A DNA stretch of 64,000 bases, taken from NCBI GenBank assembly GCA_029260165.1, contig JAJDDT010000089.1:32519-96518 (forward strand), in the 5' to 3' direction. Each line of letters opens with the position of its first letter. Positions within the stretch are counted from its first letter, which is position 1. The position numbers and the translations under genes are program-made. Origin of the DNA: Phycisphaerae bacterium. GTDB taxonomy: Bacteria; Planctomycetota; Phycisphaerae; UBA1845. The notes under the pieces were generated by a model. The model did not search any database. It saw only the letters and a list, made by a program, of their open reading frames with translations, and was not told the DNA's origin. Below are positions 35,937 to 44,459 of this stretch, in pieces.

Positions 35937-36866
35937 GTGATTATTCAGACGATCAACCTGACCAAGCGATACGGCAAACTGACCGCGCTGAACAATCTCA
36001 ACCTGCAGATTCAGGACGGGGAGTGTTTTGGATACATAGGCCCGAACGGTGCGGGAAAAACGACGACGATCAAGATTCTGGGCACGTTGCTCCAGCCAAC
36101 ATGGGGTGAAGCCCGCGTGTGCAACCATGTCGTCGGTTACGAGTCGCGGAGAATTCGCCCGCTGATTGGCTATGTCCCCGATTTTTTCGGTGCGTATGAG
36201 GACATGGTCGTTCAGGAGTACCTGGAGTTTTTCGCGAGTGCGTACAACATCACCGGCGACGCTCGAACGCAGGTCGTCGGTGATGTTCTGGACCTTACCG
36301 ACCTGACCCACAAACGCGACGCCATGGTCGATTCACTGTCGCGTGGCATGAAGCAGCGTCTCAGCGTCGCACGCGTGTTGTTGCATGATCCGAAGGTGCT
36401 GCTGCTTGACGAGCCTGCCAGCGGTCTGGACCCGCGGGCGAGGATCGAAATGCGCGAGTTGCTCAAGGAGCTTCGCAACATGGGCAAGACGATCATCATC
36501 AGTTCGCACATTTTGCACGAATTGGCTGAGCTGTGCACGACCATTGGGATTATCGAACATGGTGAGTTGCTGTATCACGGTCAGATCGATGACATCGTCC
36601 GCCGGGCGAAGCTGGCGACGCGTTTGCACATTCGCGTTGTGGAACAGAAAGACCTAGCTGCCCTGCTTCTGCAGCGAACCAGCGGCGTGACGAAGGTCGA
36701 GGAGAACAACGGTGCCATCGTGCTCGAACTCGACGACCAGACGCACGATTTCTCGCACATCGCAGCCACGCTCGTTAAGAATAATTTCAAGATTCGCGAA
36801 ATCAAGGAGGAAGAGGTCAATCTCGAGACGGCGTTCATGCGGTTGACCAAGGGACTGGTGCAATGA
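35937..36866 (+). CDS. ABC transporter ATP-binding protein
   Basis: 309 residues from a GTG at 35937. Walker A is GPNGAGKTTTIKILG near residue 40; the signature LSRGMKQRLSVARVLL is at about 138 and Walker B VLLLDEPASGLDPRARIEM follows; the His switch is in IISSHILHELAEL. The C-terminal ~90 residues are the extension typical of ABC-2 exporters (drug, lipid or polysaccharide export). It is the cytoplasmic motor for the permease that follows 19 bases downstream. Substrate is unknown. Confidence 0.93.
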   Translation: MIIQTINLTKRYGKLTALNNLNLQIQDGECFGYIGPNGAGKTTTIKILGTLLQPTWGEARVCNHVVGYESRRIRPLIGYVPDFFGAYEDMVVQEYLEFFASAYNITGDARTQVVGDVLDLTDLTHKRDAMVDSLSRGMKQRLSVARVLLHDPKVLLLDEPASGLDPRARIEMRELLKELRNMGKTIIISSHILHELAELCTTIGIIEHGELLYHGQIDDIVRRAKLATRLHIRVVEQKDLAALLLQRTSGVTKVEENNGAIVLELDDQTHDFSHIAATLVKNNFKIREIKEEEVNLETAFMRLTKGLVQ

Positions 36867-36885
36867 TCGCGAGGGAAACGTTGTC

Positions 36886-38700
36886 GTGAACGATGCCTTC
36901 AGTCGATTGGGAAAAGCCTTCTGGCGATTGATACCCGCCAATCCGATCCTCGTCCGCGTGGTTCAGGGTGGATCGCGTCGTTCGCGACATCTCTGGATCC
37001 GTTTCGCCTATCTGGGCATTCTGATGGTCGTGGTTCTGTTTGCCATGACGCAAATCAGCGGGTCAGCCACACTGGTCGATCTTGCCAAGAGCGCGTCGCA
37101 GATGTTCATGGGGGCGTCGATCGCGCAGTTGGCGCTGATGTGTTTCCTGGCACCGATGTTCACCGCCGGCGCCATCACCCAGGAACGTGACGCGCAGACC
37201 TACAATATCCTTCTGACCACACCCTTGTCCAACGCGCAGATCGTTCTGGGCACGCTGACGAGTCGGCTCTATTTCGTTCTCGTTCTACTGCTGGCTGGTT
37301 TGCCCATTTTCCTGATCATGATGATTTACGGTGGCGTTCGCGTGACACAAATCGTCCAGAGCGCTGCCATCGCGGGTTCAACAGCCATCATCACCGGCTC
37401 GCTGGCCATCTGCATCAGCATGATCCGCGTCGGAACACGCAAAACGATTTTCTCGTTCTACATGATGATCGCGTTTTATCTGTTTGCGGTCTACGCACTG
37501 GGACAATGGAGCAACACCTGGATTTCCGAGGCACCGCGCGGTGTAAACGGTAATCAACTCAGTTGGCTGGCGAGTTTCCATCCGTTCCTGTCGCTGGACG
37601 TCGCGCTCAACCGCATGCCCGCTCCGGACCCTGCCGCGCTCGTCGGTCGAAACGCCCTGCAGCGATATTTCCTGGCCACTCCTCAAAATGCCTACGTTCT
37701 GATGACCCTTTCGATCTCGATCGTCCTGGTCATCATCTCGATGTTTTTCGTCCGACGGGCCAAGGACAGTGAAACGTCGCTGTTGAGTCGCATCTTCTCG
37801 CGTGGCGCGCGCAGGGAAGGCGACGAAATCCGACGCAAGCCGCGAAATGTCTGGAAAAACCCCGTCGCGTGGCGCGAAGCTACCTCGCGCGCATCAGCAG
37901 CCACGAAAGGATTTCTGCAAATCGTCCTTCTCGGGGGCGGTGTGCTTGGCGCGATCGCTCTACTCGTCAACCACATCAGCACCGGAGACGTCGCAGCCAC
38001 CCGAAACTATCTGTCGGCTGTTCTGACCGTCGAACTCGGCATGATCCTCCTCGTAGCCACCAACACCGCCGCCAGCGCCCTGACCAAGGAACGCGAATCG
38101 TTGTCCATGGACATTCTGCTCACCACACCGCTGACCAGTAAATACATCGTCTGGGGCAAGCTCCGCGGTCTGGTGACGTTCACCGTTCCGCTCCTCGCGA
38201 TTCCGGTGATCACCACGATGCTGTTCTCGGTCCATGGCTTGTTCGTTGATCCGGACAAACGCGTCGTCCAGATAGAAACCGCTTTTCTGATCGGTACCAT
38301 GATGTTCGGATACGCCGCCGGTGCCTGCATCTGGGGCCTGAATCGATCCCTGCATGGTCGCAAGACCGTCCAGGCCGTCATGGTCGCCGTTGGCGTTATG
38401 GTGGTCGTCGGTTTGATCATGCACTTCATCGCAGACGCCATCGTCGTAAAATCCCGACAGGCGTCCGGATTCGTCGCGCCCTTTACCCCCTTCACCTGTA
38501 TCTCGACCATGATCGATCCGGTACGCGCCTTCGACTCCAAATCCGATTTTCAACCCCATGTCAACGAACTCCGCGTCTGGTTTATGATCGGAACCGCCGC
38601 CGCGTTTACAGCCTGGATCGGCGTCGTTCTAGCCGCTTACAAAGGCATGGTCCGCAACTTTGACATGACCCTGCGCAAGCAAACCGCCCAGGTCGGATAG
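36886..38700 (+). CDS. ABC-2 type permease with duplicated halves
   Basis: 604 residues from a GTG at 36886 with GAGGGA upstream. About 12 hydrophobic spans. Two equivalent halves are visible: ITQERDAQTYNILLTTPLSN near residue 95 and LTKERESLSMDILLTTPLTS near 400, each the conserved ABC-2 motif preceding a membrane span. A charged linker (AKDSETSLLSRIFSRGARRE) lies between. This tandem architecture means one polypeptide supplies both permease halves. It should export a substrate powered by the preceding ATPase; the large membrane protein upstream completes a three-gene operon. Confidence 0.88.
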   Translation: MNDAFSRLGKAFWRLIPANPILVRVVQGGSRRSRHLWIRFAYLGILMVVVLFAMTQISGSATLVDLAKSASQMFMGASIAQLALMCFLAPMFTAGAITQERDAQTYNILLTTPLSNAQIVLGTLTSRLYFVLVLLLAGLPIFLIMMIYGGVRVTQIVQSAAIAGSTAIITGSLAICISMIRVGTRKTIFSFYMMIAFYLFAVYALGQWSNTWISEAPRGVNGNQLSWLASFHPFLSLDVALNRMPAPDPAALVGRNALQRYFLATPQNAYVLMTLSISIVLVIISMFFVRRAKDSETSLLSRIFSRGARREGDEIRRKPRNVWKNPVAWREATSRASAATKGFLQIVLLGGGVLGAIALLVNHISTGDVAATRNYLSAVLTVELGMILLVATNTAASALTKERESLSMDILLTTPLTSKYIVWGKLRGLVTFTVPLLAIPVITTMLFSVHGLFVDPDKRVVQIETAFLIGTMMFGYAAGACIWGLNRSLHGRKTVQAVMVAVGVMVVVGLIMHFIADAIVVKSRQASGFVAPFTPFTCISTMIDPVRAFDSKSDFQPHVNELRVWFMIGTAAAFTAWIGVVLAAYKGMVRNFDMTLRKQTAQVG

Positions 38701-38704
38701 CAAA

Positions 38705-38830
38705 TCAGCCCATCCAGGCCCGCTGGTCTGATACCGCATAACGAGCGCGTTGCTGATATGGATTCGTATTCCGCAGGGTGAAGGCGGTGTCCTCCACTCC
38801 GCCACCAAACGACAAACAACGAAGCCTCAT
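38705..38830 (-). CDS. Possible small protein overlapping the rsmJ stop
   Basis: 41 residues. The ATG at 38830 overlaps the rsmJ stop as ATGA, a common coupling arrangement. The sequence reads well: MRLRCLSFGGGVEDTAFT, then LRNTNPYQQRARYAVSDQ, RAWMG. It ends 5 bases from the convergent ABC permease stop. No homologue is recalled, so it may be a chance frame; the GC-rich region makes such frames common. Confidence 0.3.
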   Translation of the reverse strand: MRLRCLSFGGGVEDTAFTLRNTNPYQQRARYAVSDQRAWMG

Positions 38831-39639
38831 GTTCCCAGGTACACGTCATACCGCACGACGCTGCCCCGATACGTCGTGTCCGGAGACCGTCCGAGGGGAG
38901 CCGCATGGCGCATCCGTTTCACCACGACACGCCGCACCCCCACAGATCGCGCCAACTCGAGCAATTCCTCGCTCGAATCATCCTCGCCCAATAACTCCCG
39001 AAGCAAGGTCATTTCCTTCCGCACCGCCGACGCCTTTCCCGATTCCAACGCAAACATGGGGTCAAGGTAAACCACGTCCGGAAGTTGTCCATCCCGCAGT
39101 TTCCGCAAGCCTCGAAGATAATCACACGCATCAGCCACGACGAGCCCAAGACGATCCCTGACAACCTCCGCCAACTGAGGCACCACCATCGCCCGACGCA
39201 TCCCGTCCTCCAGAAGAGACGCAACCACCGGATGTCGCTCGATCGCGGTGACACGACAACCCCACGTCGCCAATCTGAACGCATCCCCACCAAGACCAGC
39301 CGTCGCGTCCACAACCGCCACACCCTCCCCCCGCAAACCCACCGCCCTCGCCAACGGTTCGCTCCGCGGCGGCGCAACAATGCGCTTACCCAACAGCGGT
39401 TTCACGAAATCCACAAAAATGGTTTTTTTCGGGGAACACCCGTCGCCAAGCTCGAGGCGACCATCACGAACGACCAACACAAAAGGGGTATCCGTCAGAT
39501 CAGAATCGGACGCGGATCGCGTCAGCCCGAGCAGCTCTTCAACCCGCGACGCAATCCGACAACCGTCGTCTGTCGTATCGTCAACGACCAGGGATATGCG
39601 TGATTTGCAGGCGTTTTGTGATGGTCGACGATCGGACAC
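38827..39639 (-). CDS. rsmJ: 16S rRNA (guanine1516-N2)-methyltransferase RsmJ
   Basis: 270 residues. The SAM fold is clear: VDATAGLGGDAFRLATWGCR (motif I), AIERHPVVASLLEDGMRRAM, DACDYLRGLRKL and PDVVYLDPMFALESGKASAV, then KKEM-like RKEMTLLRELLGEDDSSEEL and RVVVKRMRHAAPLG, ending RYDVYLGT. These are the RsmJ (YhiQ) signatures; the enzyme methylates G1516 of 16S rRNA in the small subunit. It has an N-terminal extension of ~60 residues relative to short forms. Neighbours do not suggest a special role. The upstream gap to the ParA gene is 46 bases. Confidence 0.88.
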   Translation of the reverse strand: MSDRRPSQNACKSRISLVVDDTTDDGCRIASRVEELLGLTRSASDSDLTDTPFVLVVRDGRLELGDGCSPKKTIFVDFVKPLLGKRIVAPPRSEPLARAVGLRGEGVAVVDATAGLGGDAFRLATWGCRVTAIERHPVVASLLEDGMRRAMVVPQLAEVVRDRLGLVVADACDYLRGLRKLRDGQLPDVVYLDPMFALESGKASAVRKEMTLLRELLGEDDSSEELLELARSVGVRRVVVKRMRHAAPLGRSPDTTYRGSVVRYDVYLGT

Positions 39640-39685
39640 AGCACGCCGATCATAACCGAACCATCAGAACGAACACGCCCCCCGA

Positions 39686-40972
39686 CTAGACCACGTCCAC
39701 CACGGAATTGATCTCGCCATACTCGTTCGACTCAACCTCGGGATTGTTCAGATCGCGCGACCAGCGACCATCCACGACCAAACGGTAACGGTATCTGCCC
39801 GGACCCAGCGGAACAACAACCTCGAATTCATCATTCCGGCCTCGCTGATCCATCGGGGTAGCCTGTGGCATCCAATCGTTGAAATCGCCCGCCAACTGAA
39901 CCGAGCGTGCACCAGGACAATTGCTCCTGAAAACAACGCCCTCCGGCATCTGACGAACACCGTAAACCTGCTCAAGTTTCTCATCGATTCGCTCGTGACT
40001 GACCGACGCAACACGCTCAAGCGGTCGCGGCTCAATCGGACGACGAACCGGAACAGGCTGCGCAGGACGCGCGGTGTGGGCAGGAGCAGCCGCTGCCACC
40101 AGACGCTCAGGCCTGATCAACGGCGCACTGGTTGCGAGAAGCCGATCGGAATCGCGACCGATCTGGTCCGCGTACCGTTCGAGCGCGACGTGCCGCGTGA
40201 CCACGTCTCCCATACCAACCACCTCAGTCGCCAACGCGCGAAAATCGCGGGCACCGGCGCTGGTCGGATCGAATTCCGTAATAGGCTGACCCGACCCGAC
40301 ACCCTCCCGAAGCTTTGTGTTGAAATTGATCGCTGTCTGAAAAACCGTGTCACCAAAACGCCTGCGAAGCTCCGCCAATATCTCCCGCGCCTGCTTCGTT
40401 CGCACGTCGTACTGGTTCGGCAATATCCGAATGCGGTATTCCCGGCCCGTCTCCTGCGAAACATCACGCACCATCTCCATCTGCCTGGAAAGACCACACA
40501 GCGAAAGATACGCAGGCTCCACCGGAATAATAACCTCCGATGCAGCATGAACCGCGCTTTGCATCAACAATCCAGGCTGCGGCGGACAGTCAATAACGCA
40601 GTAGTCATATTTGTGGGCAACGAGACTCAATGCCGACCCAAGAAAAGTTTCAGCATCACTGCAATCAGCGTGTTCCTTCGGCAGATCCGCCAACTTCGCC
40701 CGCGACGGCACCAACTCCAGATTCGCCGCAATTTGCCAGGTCAGTCGATCAAGCCCGATCGGCGAGTCGGTTCGTTGACTCATGAGACATTCAAAAACAC
40801 CGTTGACAATCTTTTCATGCGAAACCGACAATCCAACAGCGCAATGCCCCTGCGGGTCCATGTCAATGATAAGGACGCGTTGACCTTCCCTGGCGAGCGA
40901 AGCCGCCAGATTGATGGTAATGGTCGTTTTCCCGACGCCGCCCTTTTGATTCACAACTGCAATCGTTCTCAT
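39686..40972 (-). CDS. ParA-family ATPase fused to a glycogen-binding-type (CBM48) domain
   Basis: 428 residues from the ATG at 40972, preferred over 40990 because AGGTG precedes it. The N-terminal ~260 residues are a ParA/MinD-type deviant Walker ATPase: QKGGVGKTTITINLAASLA (residues 9-27), IIDMDPQGHCAVGL, VIDCPPQPGLLMQSAVHA, ILPNQYDVRTKQAREIL. After a ~70-residue Pro/Arg linker, the last ~95 residues are an AMPK/CBM48-like beta-sandwich: VVFRSNCPGARSVQLAGDF, NDWMPQATPMDQRG, VVPLGPGRYRYRLVVDGRW, SRDLNNPEVESNEYGEINSV. ParA ATPases position chromosomes, plasmids or protein clusters. A glycan-binding fusion suggests positioning of a carbohydrate body or a repurposed fold; this is inference. Confidence 0.85.
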   Translation of the reverse strand: MRTIAVVNQKGGVGKTTITINLAASLAREGQRVLIIDMDPQGHCAVGLSVSHEKIVNGVFECLMSQRTDSPIGLDRLTWQIAANLELVPSRAKLADLPKEHADCSDAETFLGSALSLVAHKYDYCVIDCPPQPGLLMQSAVHAASEVIIPVEPAYLSLCGLSRQMEMVRDVSQETGREYRIRILPNQYDVRTKQAREILAELRRRFGDTVFQTAINFNTKLREGVGSGQPITEFDPTSAGARDFRALATEVVGMGDVVTRHVALERYADQIGRDSDRLLATSAPLIRPERLVAAAAPAHTARPAQPVPVRRPIEPRPLERVASVSHERIDEKLEQVYGVRQMPEGVVFRSNCPGARSVQLAGDFNDWMPQATPMDQRGRNDEFEVVVPLGPGRYRYRLVVDGRWSRDLNNPEVESNEYGEINSVVDVV

Positions 40973-41225
40973 GCCTGGTTCACCTGCCATTTGCTTTGTC
41001 CAGCTGCTCTTGAATCCATCTCGGCGGGCATACTACCCACATTACCGGACCATCTTCCACATTCCACCCAGATTATCGGTCCCGCAATACTGAGAACTTG
41101 AACAGATCGGAAAACTGTTGGCTGTACTGATGTGCGTGCCCTCACCGGCAGGGTTGGCATCGAGATGCAAATCGACTGCTCGACCAGTCTGCCTCGGTTC
41201 GGAATGGCGATTGCGCGGGGGACTG
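40973..41225. other. Gap before the tRNA-Pro promoter
   Basis: About 250 bases between the ParA start and the tRNA promoter. No gene is supported; frames across it are shadows of the tRNA or of neighbours. I see no other structure. Confidence 0.5.
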
Positions 41226-41254
41226 TTGGCGAACGATGACAAAGCCGATACGAT
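41226..41254 (+). promoter_or_regulatory. tRNA-Pro promoter
   Basis: TTGGCG (41226-41231), 17 bases, TACGAT (41249-41254), followed by a GC-rich discriminator (GCAGCCGCGCGG) as in stringently controlled stable-RNA promoters. Confidence 0.6.
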
Positions 41255-41281
41255 GCAGCCGCGCGGGGGAAATCCCGCACA

Positions 41282-41356
41282 CGGGGCGTAGCTCAGCCTG
41301 GCTAGAGCACCTGCTTTGGGAGCAGGAAGTCGCTGGTTCGAATCCAGTCGCCCCGA
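41282..41356 (+). tRNA. tRNA-Pro(UGG)
   Basis: 75 bases without encoded CCA. Acceptor CGGGGCG (41282-41288) pairs with CGCCCCG (41349-41355), discriminator A. D-arm GCTC/GAGC, anticodon stem CCTGC/GCAGG with loop TTTGGGA (anticodon TGG), T-arm GCTGG-TTCGAAT-CCAGT. The sequence matches typical bacterial proline tRNA. Confidence 0.96.
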
Positions 41357-41382
41357 ATCATAACAACTTGCGACACATCGGG

Positions 41383-42846
41383 TTACGGCAGGACTTCCCC
41401 TGGCGATCGCCTTTTGAACAGAAGACTGCCGGCGGTCACCAGAAGAAGCGTCAGAACAACCGCGCCCCACTGCGATACCGTCGGCACCGGGACGACGCAT
41501 CCGTAGGTGGCGATGCCCAGTCGGATTTCGCCGGAAACGGGAGGCGGACGACCGAAAACACCAAGACCCCCAATTCCAATCGCACTGGTGATATCCGAGG
41601 GTCCCGGATTCAACGCCGTAAACGCAACCTCACCGATTTTCACCCACGTCGGCTCAATTCCCTGGGGCGAGAAATTCACCCCACCGAAGTTCGTCACCGC
41701 ACCCGCGATATTGTCAATCGAACCTTCCCCCAACGCGGTGAAAAGCGAGCCGTTCGTCAATGAGACTGCCTGAAGATCGGCTGGGTCGAATGACAGATCG
41801 ACGAACAAACCCGTAATCCCCGTGTTCACGTCACCAATGTCACTCGCCCACAGTTCAACCACGAAATCGGACGGCAACGGATCAGCGTCGCAAATCTGTC
41901 CTGCAAGCAAATCGGGATCCGTCGTCGTTTCAACACCGCTCGATGCGACAAGCTGCACGAGTCGCAGTTCGACATCGGTCGGATCGACACCGGCTGCAAA
42001 CGCGAGGGCGTTGGAAAGAACGGACGCTCCATCGGTGTTCACATCCCAGAAAAGACTGCTCACGTCGCTGGAGGGTGGATACAAACCCAGATCGACACGC
42101 ACGCCGGCAAGGTCGTCACGAAACGCAATCAACGGCGACCCATCGTTCCACGACGCCACCAGCGTCCCGCCATTCAATTGCGTCGTGGACGGGCGAAAGC
42201 CTGCTACACCCCCATCGAGCAGACCAACCCCAGCCGCCAACGGATGCAACGGCAGTTGAACCGTACCCAGGGCAGCCTGACCGGCTTCGTTGCCCATCTG
42301 ATCGTCAATGACGTCGTAGCCTCCCGTGAACCATCGCCCACCCAGGAAACGCCCCTGGACATCGCTGGTCGTAGCAAAGACGGCAAGCACAACACCACCC
42401 CCCGCATCCACATAATCAGCCAATCGATCGCCAAGCGTCACCGAATCGACAAAATCGAAGTTGCTCCAGACAAGCAGCGCATCGAACGTTGCCAGCGTTA
42501 GCGCATCGGGTGTTTCCAGGCCGGCGTGGATGATGGAAACACTGTCGAACTGCCCGGAAGCGAGCAACTTGTCCCGCGTATCGGTGAACAGAGCGTCGTT
42601 GATATCACCCGCCGCAGACGCGACGATCGCGATATCCGTGGTAACACCCCCCGCCGCTGTCGGGCCTTTCGGCACGATAAGACGGCTCACACCATCAACA
42701 CTCGGGCGAAAGAGCGATCCGTCCTCACCCACCACATCCCGGTCAGCCGCCCGGGTTCGCACCCCGGACAGCCCGAGACAGACCAATACCATCAACCCGA
42801 CAAACCCAAGCCCGTTGCCAAAACGTTCAGACACATACCGTCGCAT
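41383..42846 (-). CDS. IPTL-CTERM protein with GATase-like and cohesin-like domains
   Basis: 487 residues from the ATG at 42846 (GGGGAAG upstream) rather than 42897. Signal peptide LGFVGLMVLVCLGLSGVRTRA. Residues ~55-260 look like a class-I GATase/ThuA-type fold (FDALLVWSNFDF, LADYVDAGGGVVLAVFATTS, WFTGGYDVIDDQ). The next ~150 residues are cohesin-like (NTGITGLFVDLSFDPADLQA, NIAGAVTNFGGVNFSPQGIE), matching the analogous domain in the giant gene at 46166 (LEAVYADLSFDPAVVQVV). The C-terminus has PVPTVSQWGAVVLTLLLVTA then FKRRS, an IPTL-CTERM sorting tail. It is last in the DUF1501/DUF1800 locus. Likely surface-anchored; no enzyme motif. Confidence 0.8.
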   Translation of the reverse strand: MRRYVSERFGNGLGFVGLMVLVCLGLSGVRTRAADRDVVGEDGSLFRPSVDGVSRLIVPKGPTAAGGVTTDIAIVASAAGDINDALFTDTRDKLLASGQFDSVSIIHAGLETPDALTLATFDALLVWSNFDFVDSVTLGDRLADYVDAGGGVVLAVFATTSDVQGRFLGGRWFTGGYDVIDDQMGNEAGQAALGTVQLPLHPLAAGVGLLDGGVAGFRPSTTQLNGGTLVASWNDGSPLIAFRDDLAGVRVDLGLYPPSSDVSSLFWDVNTDGASVLSNALAFAAGVDPTDVELRLVQLVASSGVETTTDPDLLAGQICDADPLPSDFVVELWASDIGDVNTGITGLFVDLSFDPADLQAVSLTNGSLFTALGEGSIDNIAGAVTNFGGVNFSPQGIEPTWVKIGEVAFTALNPGPSDITSAIGIGGLGVFGRPPPVSGEIRLGIATYGCVVPVPTVSQWGAVVLTLLLVTAGSLLFKRRSPGEVLP

Positions 42847-42918
42847 CAAACTTCCCCACTCCAGTGAATCCCTCAACCAAACGTCAATACCAACCAAACC
42901 ACAAACGCGCGCAGGCCG

Positions 42919-44412
42919 TCAACCCACACCGAAAATGTTAAGCTCATCGAGCACCGGAGGAGGCTGCTCATCTGTCGTTTTGAACACGACATTCTCGATC
43001 GTTGTCTGATCGACAATCATCCGCTTGCGAAGCAGTTCGGCAAGAACCGCGCGGTAGTCGATGGTCGTGCGAATGGCATCGTGATCAATCGTCAGGGCCG
43101 GATTCAGCCCGGGCCAACCATCAGCGCTACCAACCTCAGCCGTTTGCTTGCAATAGACCCCGCCGTTGATGTTGCCACCCATCGCCATCATCAATCCACC
43201 GTTCCCGTGGTCGCAACCGGCGTCCGCATTTTCGTTGATCTGCCGTCCGAATTCACCCTGACAGACCAGCGTGATACGGTGCCAATGATCCTGCAGGTCG
43301 ATGCGAAAGGCAGCCAGGTTCTGACTCATGTCCTTCAGACGGTCGTAATAATTTCCACCTCGGAACGGGCCTATGTTGGCGTGGTTGTCCCAACCCGTGC
43401 GATCGGTATAGATCACCTCGACGGGAACACCACCACGAACCAAAGCAGCTGCGTTCATCATGCGCCGGCCAAACTCGCTGTTGGTGTAACGAGCATCCAC
43501 ATGCGGACTGACCTTGACCTTCGACAACAAATCGATGACATCAAAACCGTTGAGCACCCCACCCTTGAGCGGCTCTTCCGTTTGCACCGCATAGCGGGCG
43601 GACAGGATCTTGGACCGCGTGGCTGCCGATGCGGGATTCCCAGGCAGCACCACCTCGTCAAGCGCCTGAAATGCCAATGTCTGGTCGGCAAACGCAAGAG
43701 ACTTGGGAATCAGACGGTTGGCGGAAAAAGCCGCCCCTCGAAGCGGGCCTCCCAATGAAGGTGCCACCTGCAAATACCGCGAAAGCCAACCGGTCAGCTC
43801 AGGCTCGGGCTGATTAGGCGTGCCGAATTCGATCAACGCTTCCGCCTCAAAATGCGATCGGTTGGTATCCGGCGAACCGGCTGCGGGAATGAACGCAACC
43901 TCGCCTGCCTGATACAACTCAAACAGCGTGTTGCGGTCTTCCACACCCAGGTATTCACGGTCCGCGTAGGCTTTGTTAATACCGAACACATCATTGCCCG
44001 ACGCCCCAAGATGCAGACAACGCATCGCGTTGACATCCGGGTCCTTCGGGTCCGGTGGCTGCAAACCGATCGTGGGCCTTAGTCCACCCGGAAACACTTC
44101 CACACCCGATTTGTACGGTGCCTGGTAAAGCCACGGGTCCTCGTATGGCGGCGTGTTGCCCAACAGGTCAGGCCCACCCCGGAGGAAACAGAACACCAAC
44201 ACATCAGGCTGCTGCCCGCCACGCTTGTTTCCATTGGCAAGTGATATCCGAGGCAACCACGCCGGCGCAAACATCGCGCCCGCAGCAGCCACCCCCGATT
44301 GTTTGATAAACGACCGTCGGCTTAGCTTGCGATACTCCTGACAAGCATTGCAATCGTCGTGAAACTGCCCACCAGTCTTTCGTTCCTCCGACGGAATCTC
44401 GCGTCCCATCAT
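42919..44412 (-). CDS. DUF1501 (sulfatase-fold) protein with Tat signal
   Basis: 497 residues. A Tat signal lies at residues 31-60: LSRRSFIKQSGVAAAGAMFA. The body follows DUF1501: VLVFCFLRGGPDLLGNTPPY, HLGASGNDVFGINKAYAD, AYADREYLGVEDRNTLF, FIPAAGSPDTNRSHFEA, then GGVPVEVIYTDRTGWDNHAN, VCQGEFGRQINENADAGCDH and GNGGLMMAMGGNINGGVY. DUF1501 has an alkaline-phosphatase/sulfatase-like fold, is exported folded through Tat, and is frequently paired with DUF1800 or planctomycete cytochromes, but its reaction is unknown. Here it sits 47 bases after the DUF1800 gene, so co-expression is likely. Confidence 0.88.
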   Translation of the reverse strand: MMGREIPSEERKTGGQFHDDCNACQEYRKLSRRSFIKQSGVAAAGAMFAPAWLPRISLANGNKRGGQQPDVLVFCFLRGGPDLLGNTPPYEDPWLYQAPYKSGVEVFPGGLRPTIGLQPPDPKDPDVNAMRCLHLGASGNDVFGINKAYADREYLGVEDRNTLFELYQAGEVAFIPAAGSPDTNRSHFEAEALIEFGTPNQPEPELTGWLSRYLQVAPSLGGPLRGAAFSANRLIPKSLAFADQTLAFQALDEVVLPGNPASAATRSKILSARYAVQTEEPLKGGVLNGFDVIDLLSKVKVSPHVDARYTNSEFGRRMMNAAALVRGGVPVEVIYTDRTGWDNHANIGPFRGGNYYDRLKDMSQNLAAFRIDLQDHWHRITLVCQGEFGRQINENADAGCDHGNGGLMMAMGGNINGGVYCKQTAEVGSADGWPGLNPALTIDHDAIRTTIDYRAVLAELLRKRMIVDQTTIENVVFKTTDEQPPPVLDELNIFGVG

Positions 44413-44459
44413 CTAACCTCCGTCCTGACTAACCCCTCGAAGCCACATCCGGCCCATCC

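Noticed and set aside
38637..38906. 89-codon minus-strand frame over the 3' end of rsmJ
   Set aside because: Out of frame with rsmJ and overlaps the ABC permease end; only the shorter ATGA-coupled frame at 38705-38830 has any support.
41042..41500. 152-codon minus-strand frame across the tRNA-Pro
   Set aside because: Its segment GRLDSNQRLPAPKAGALARL is the well-known spurious translation of proline tRNA genes; the tRNA itself is convincing.
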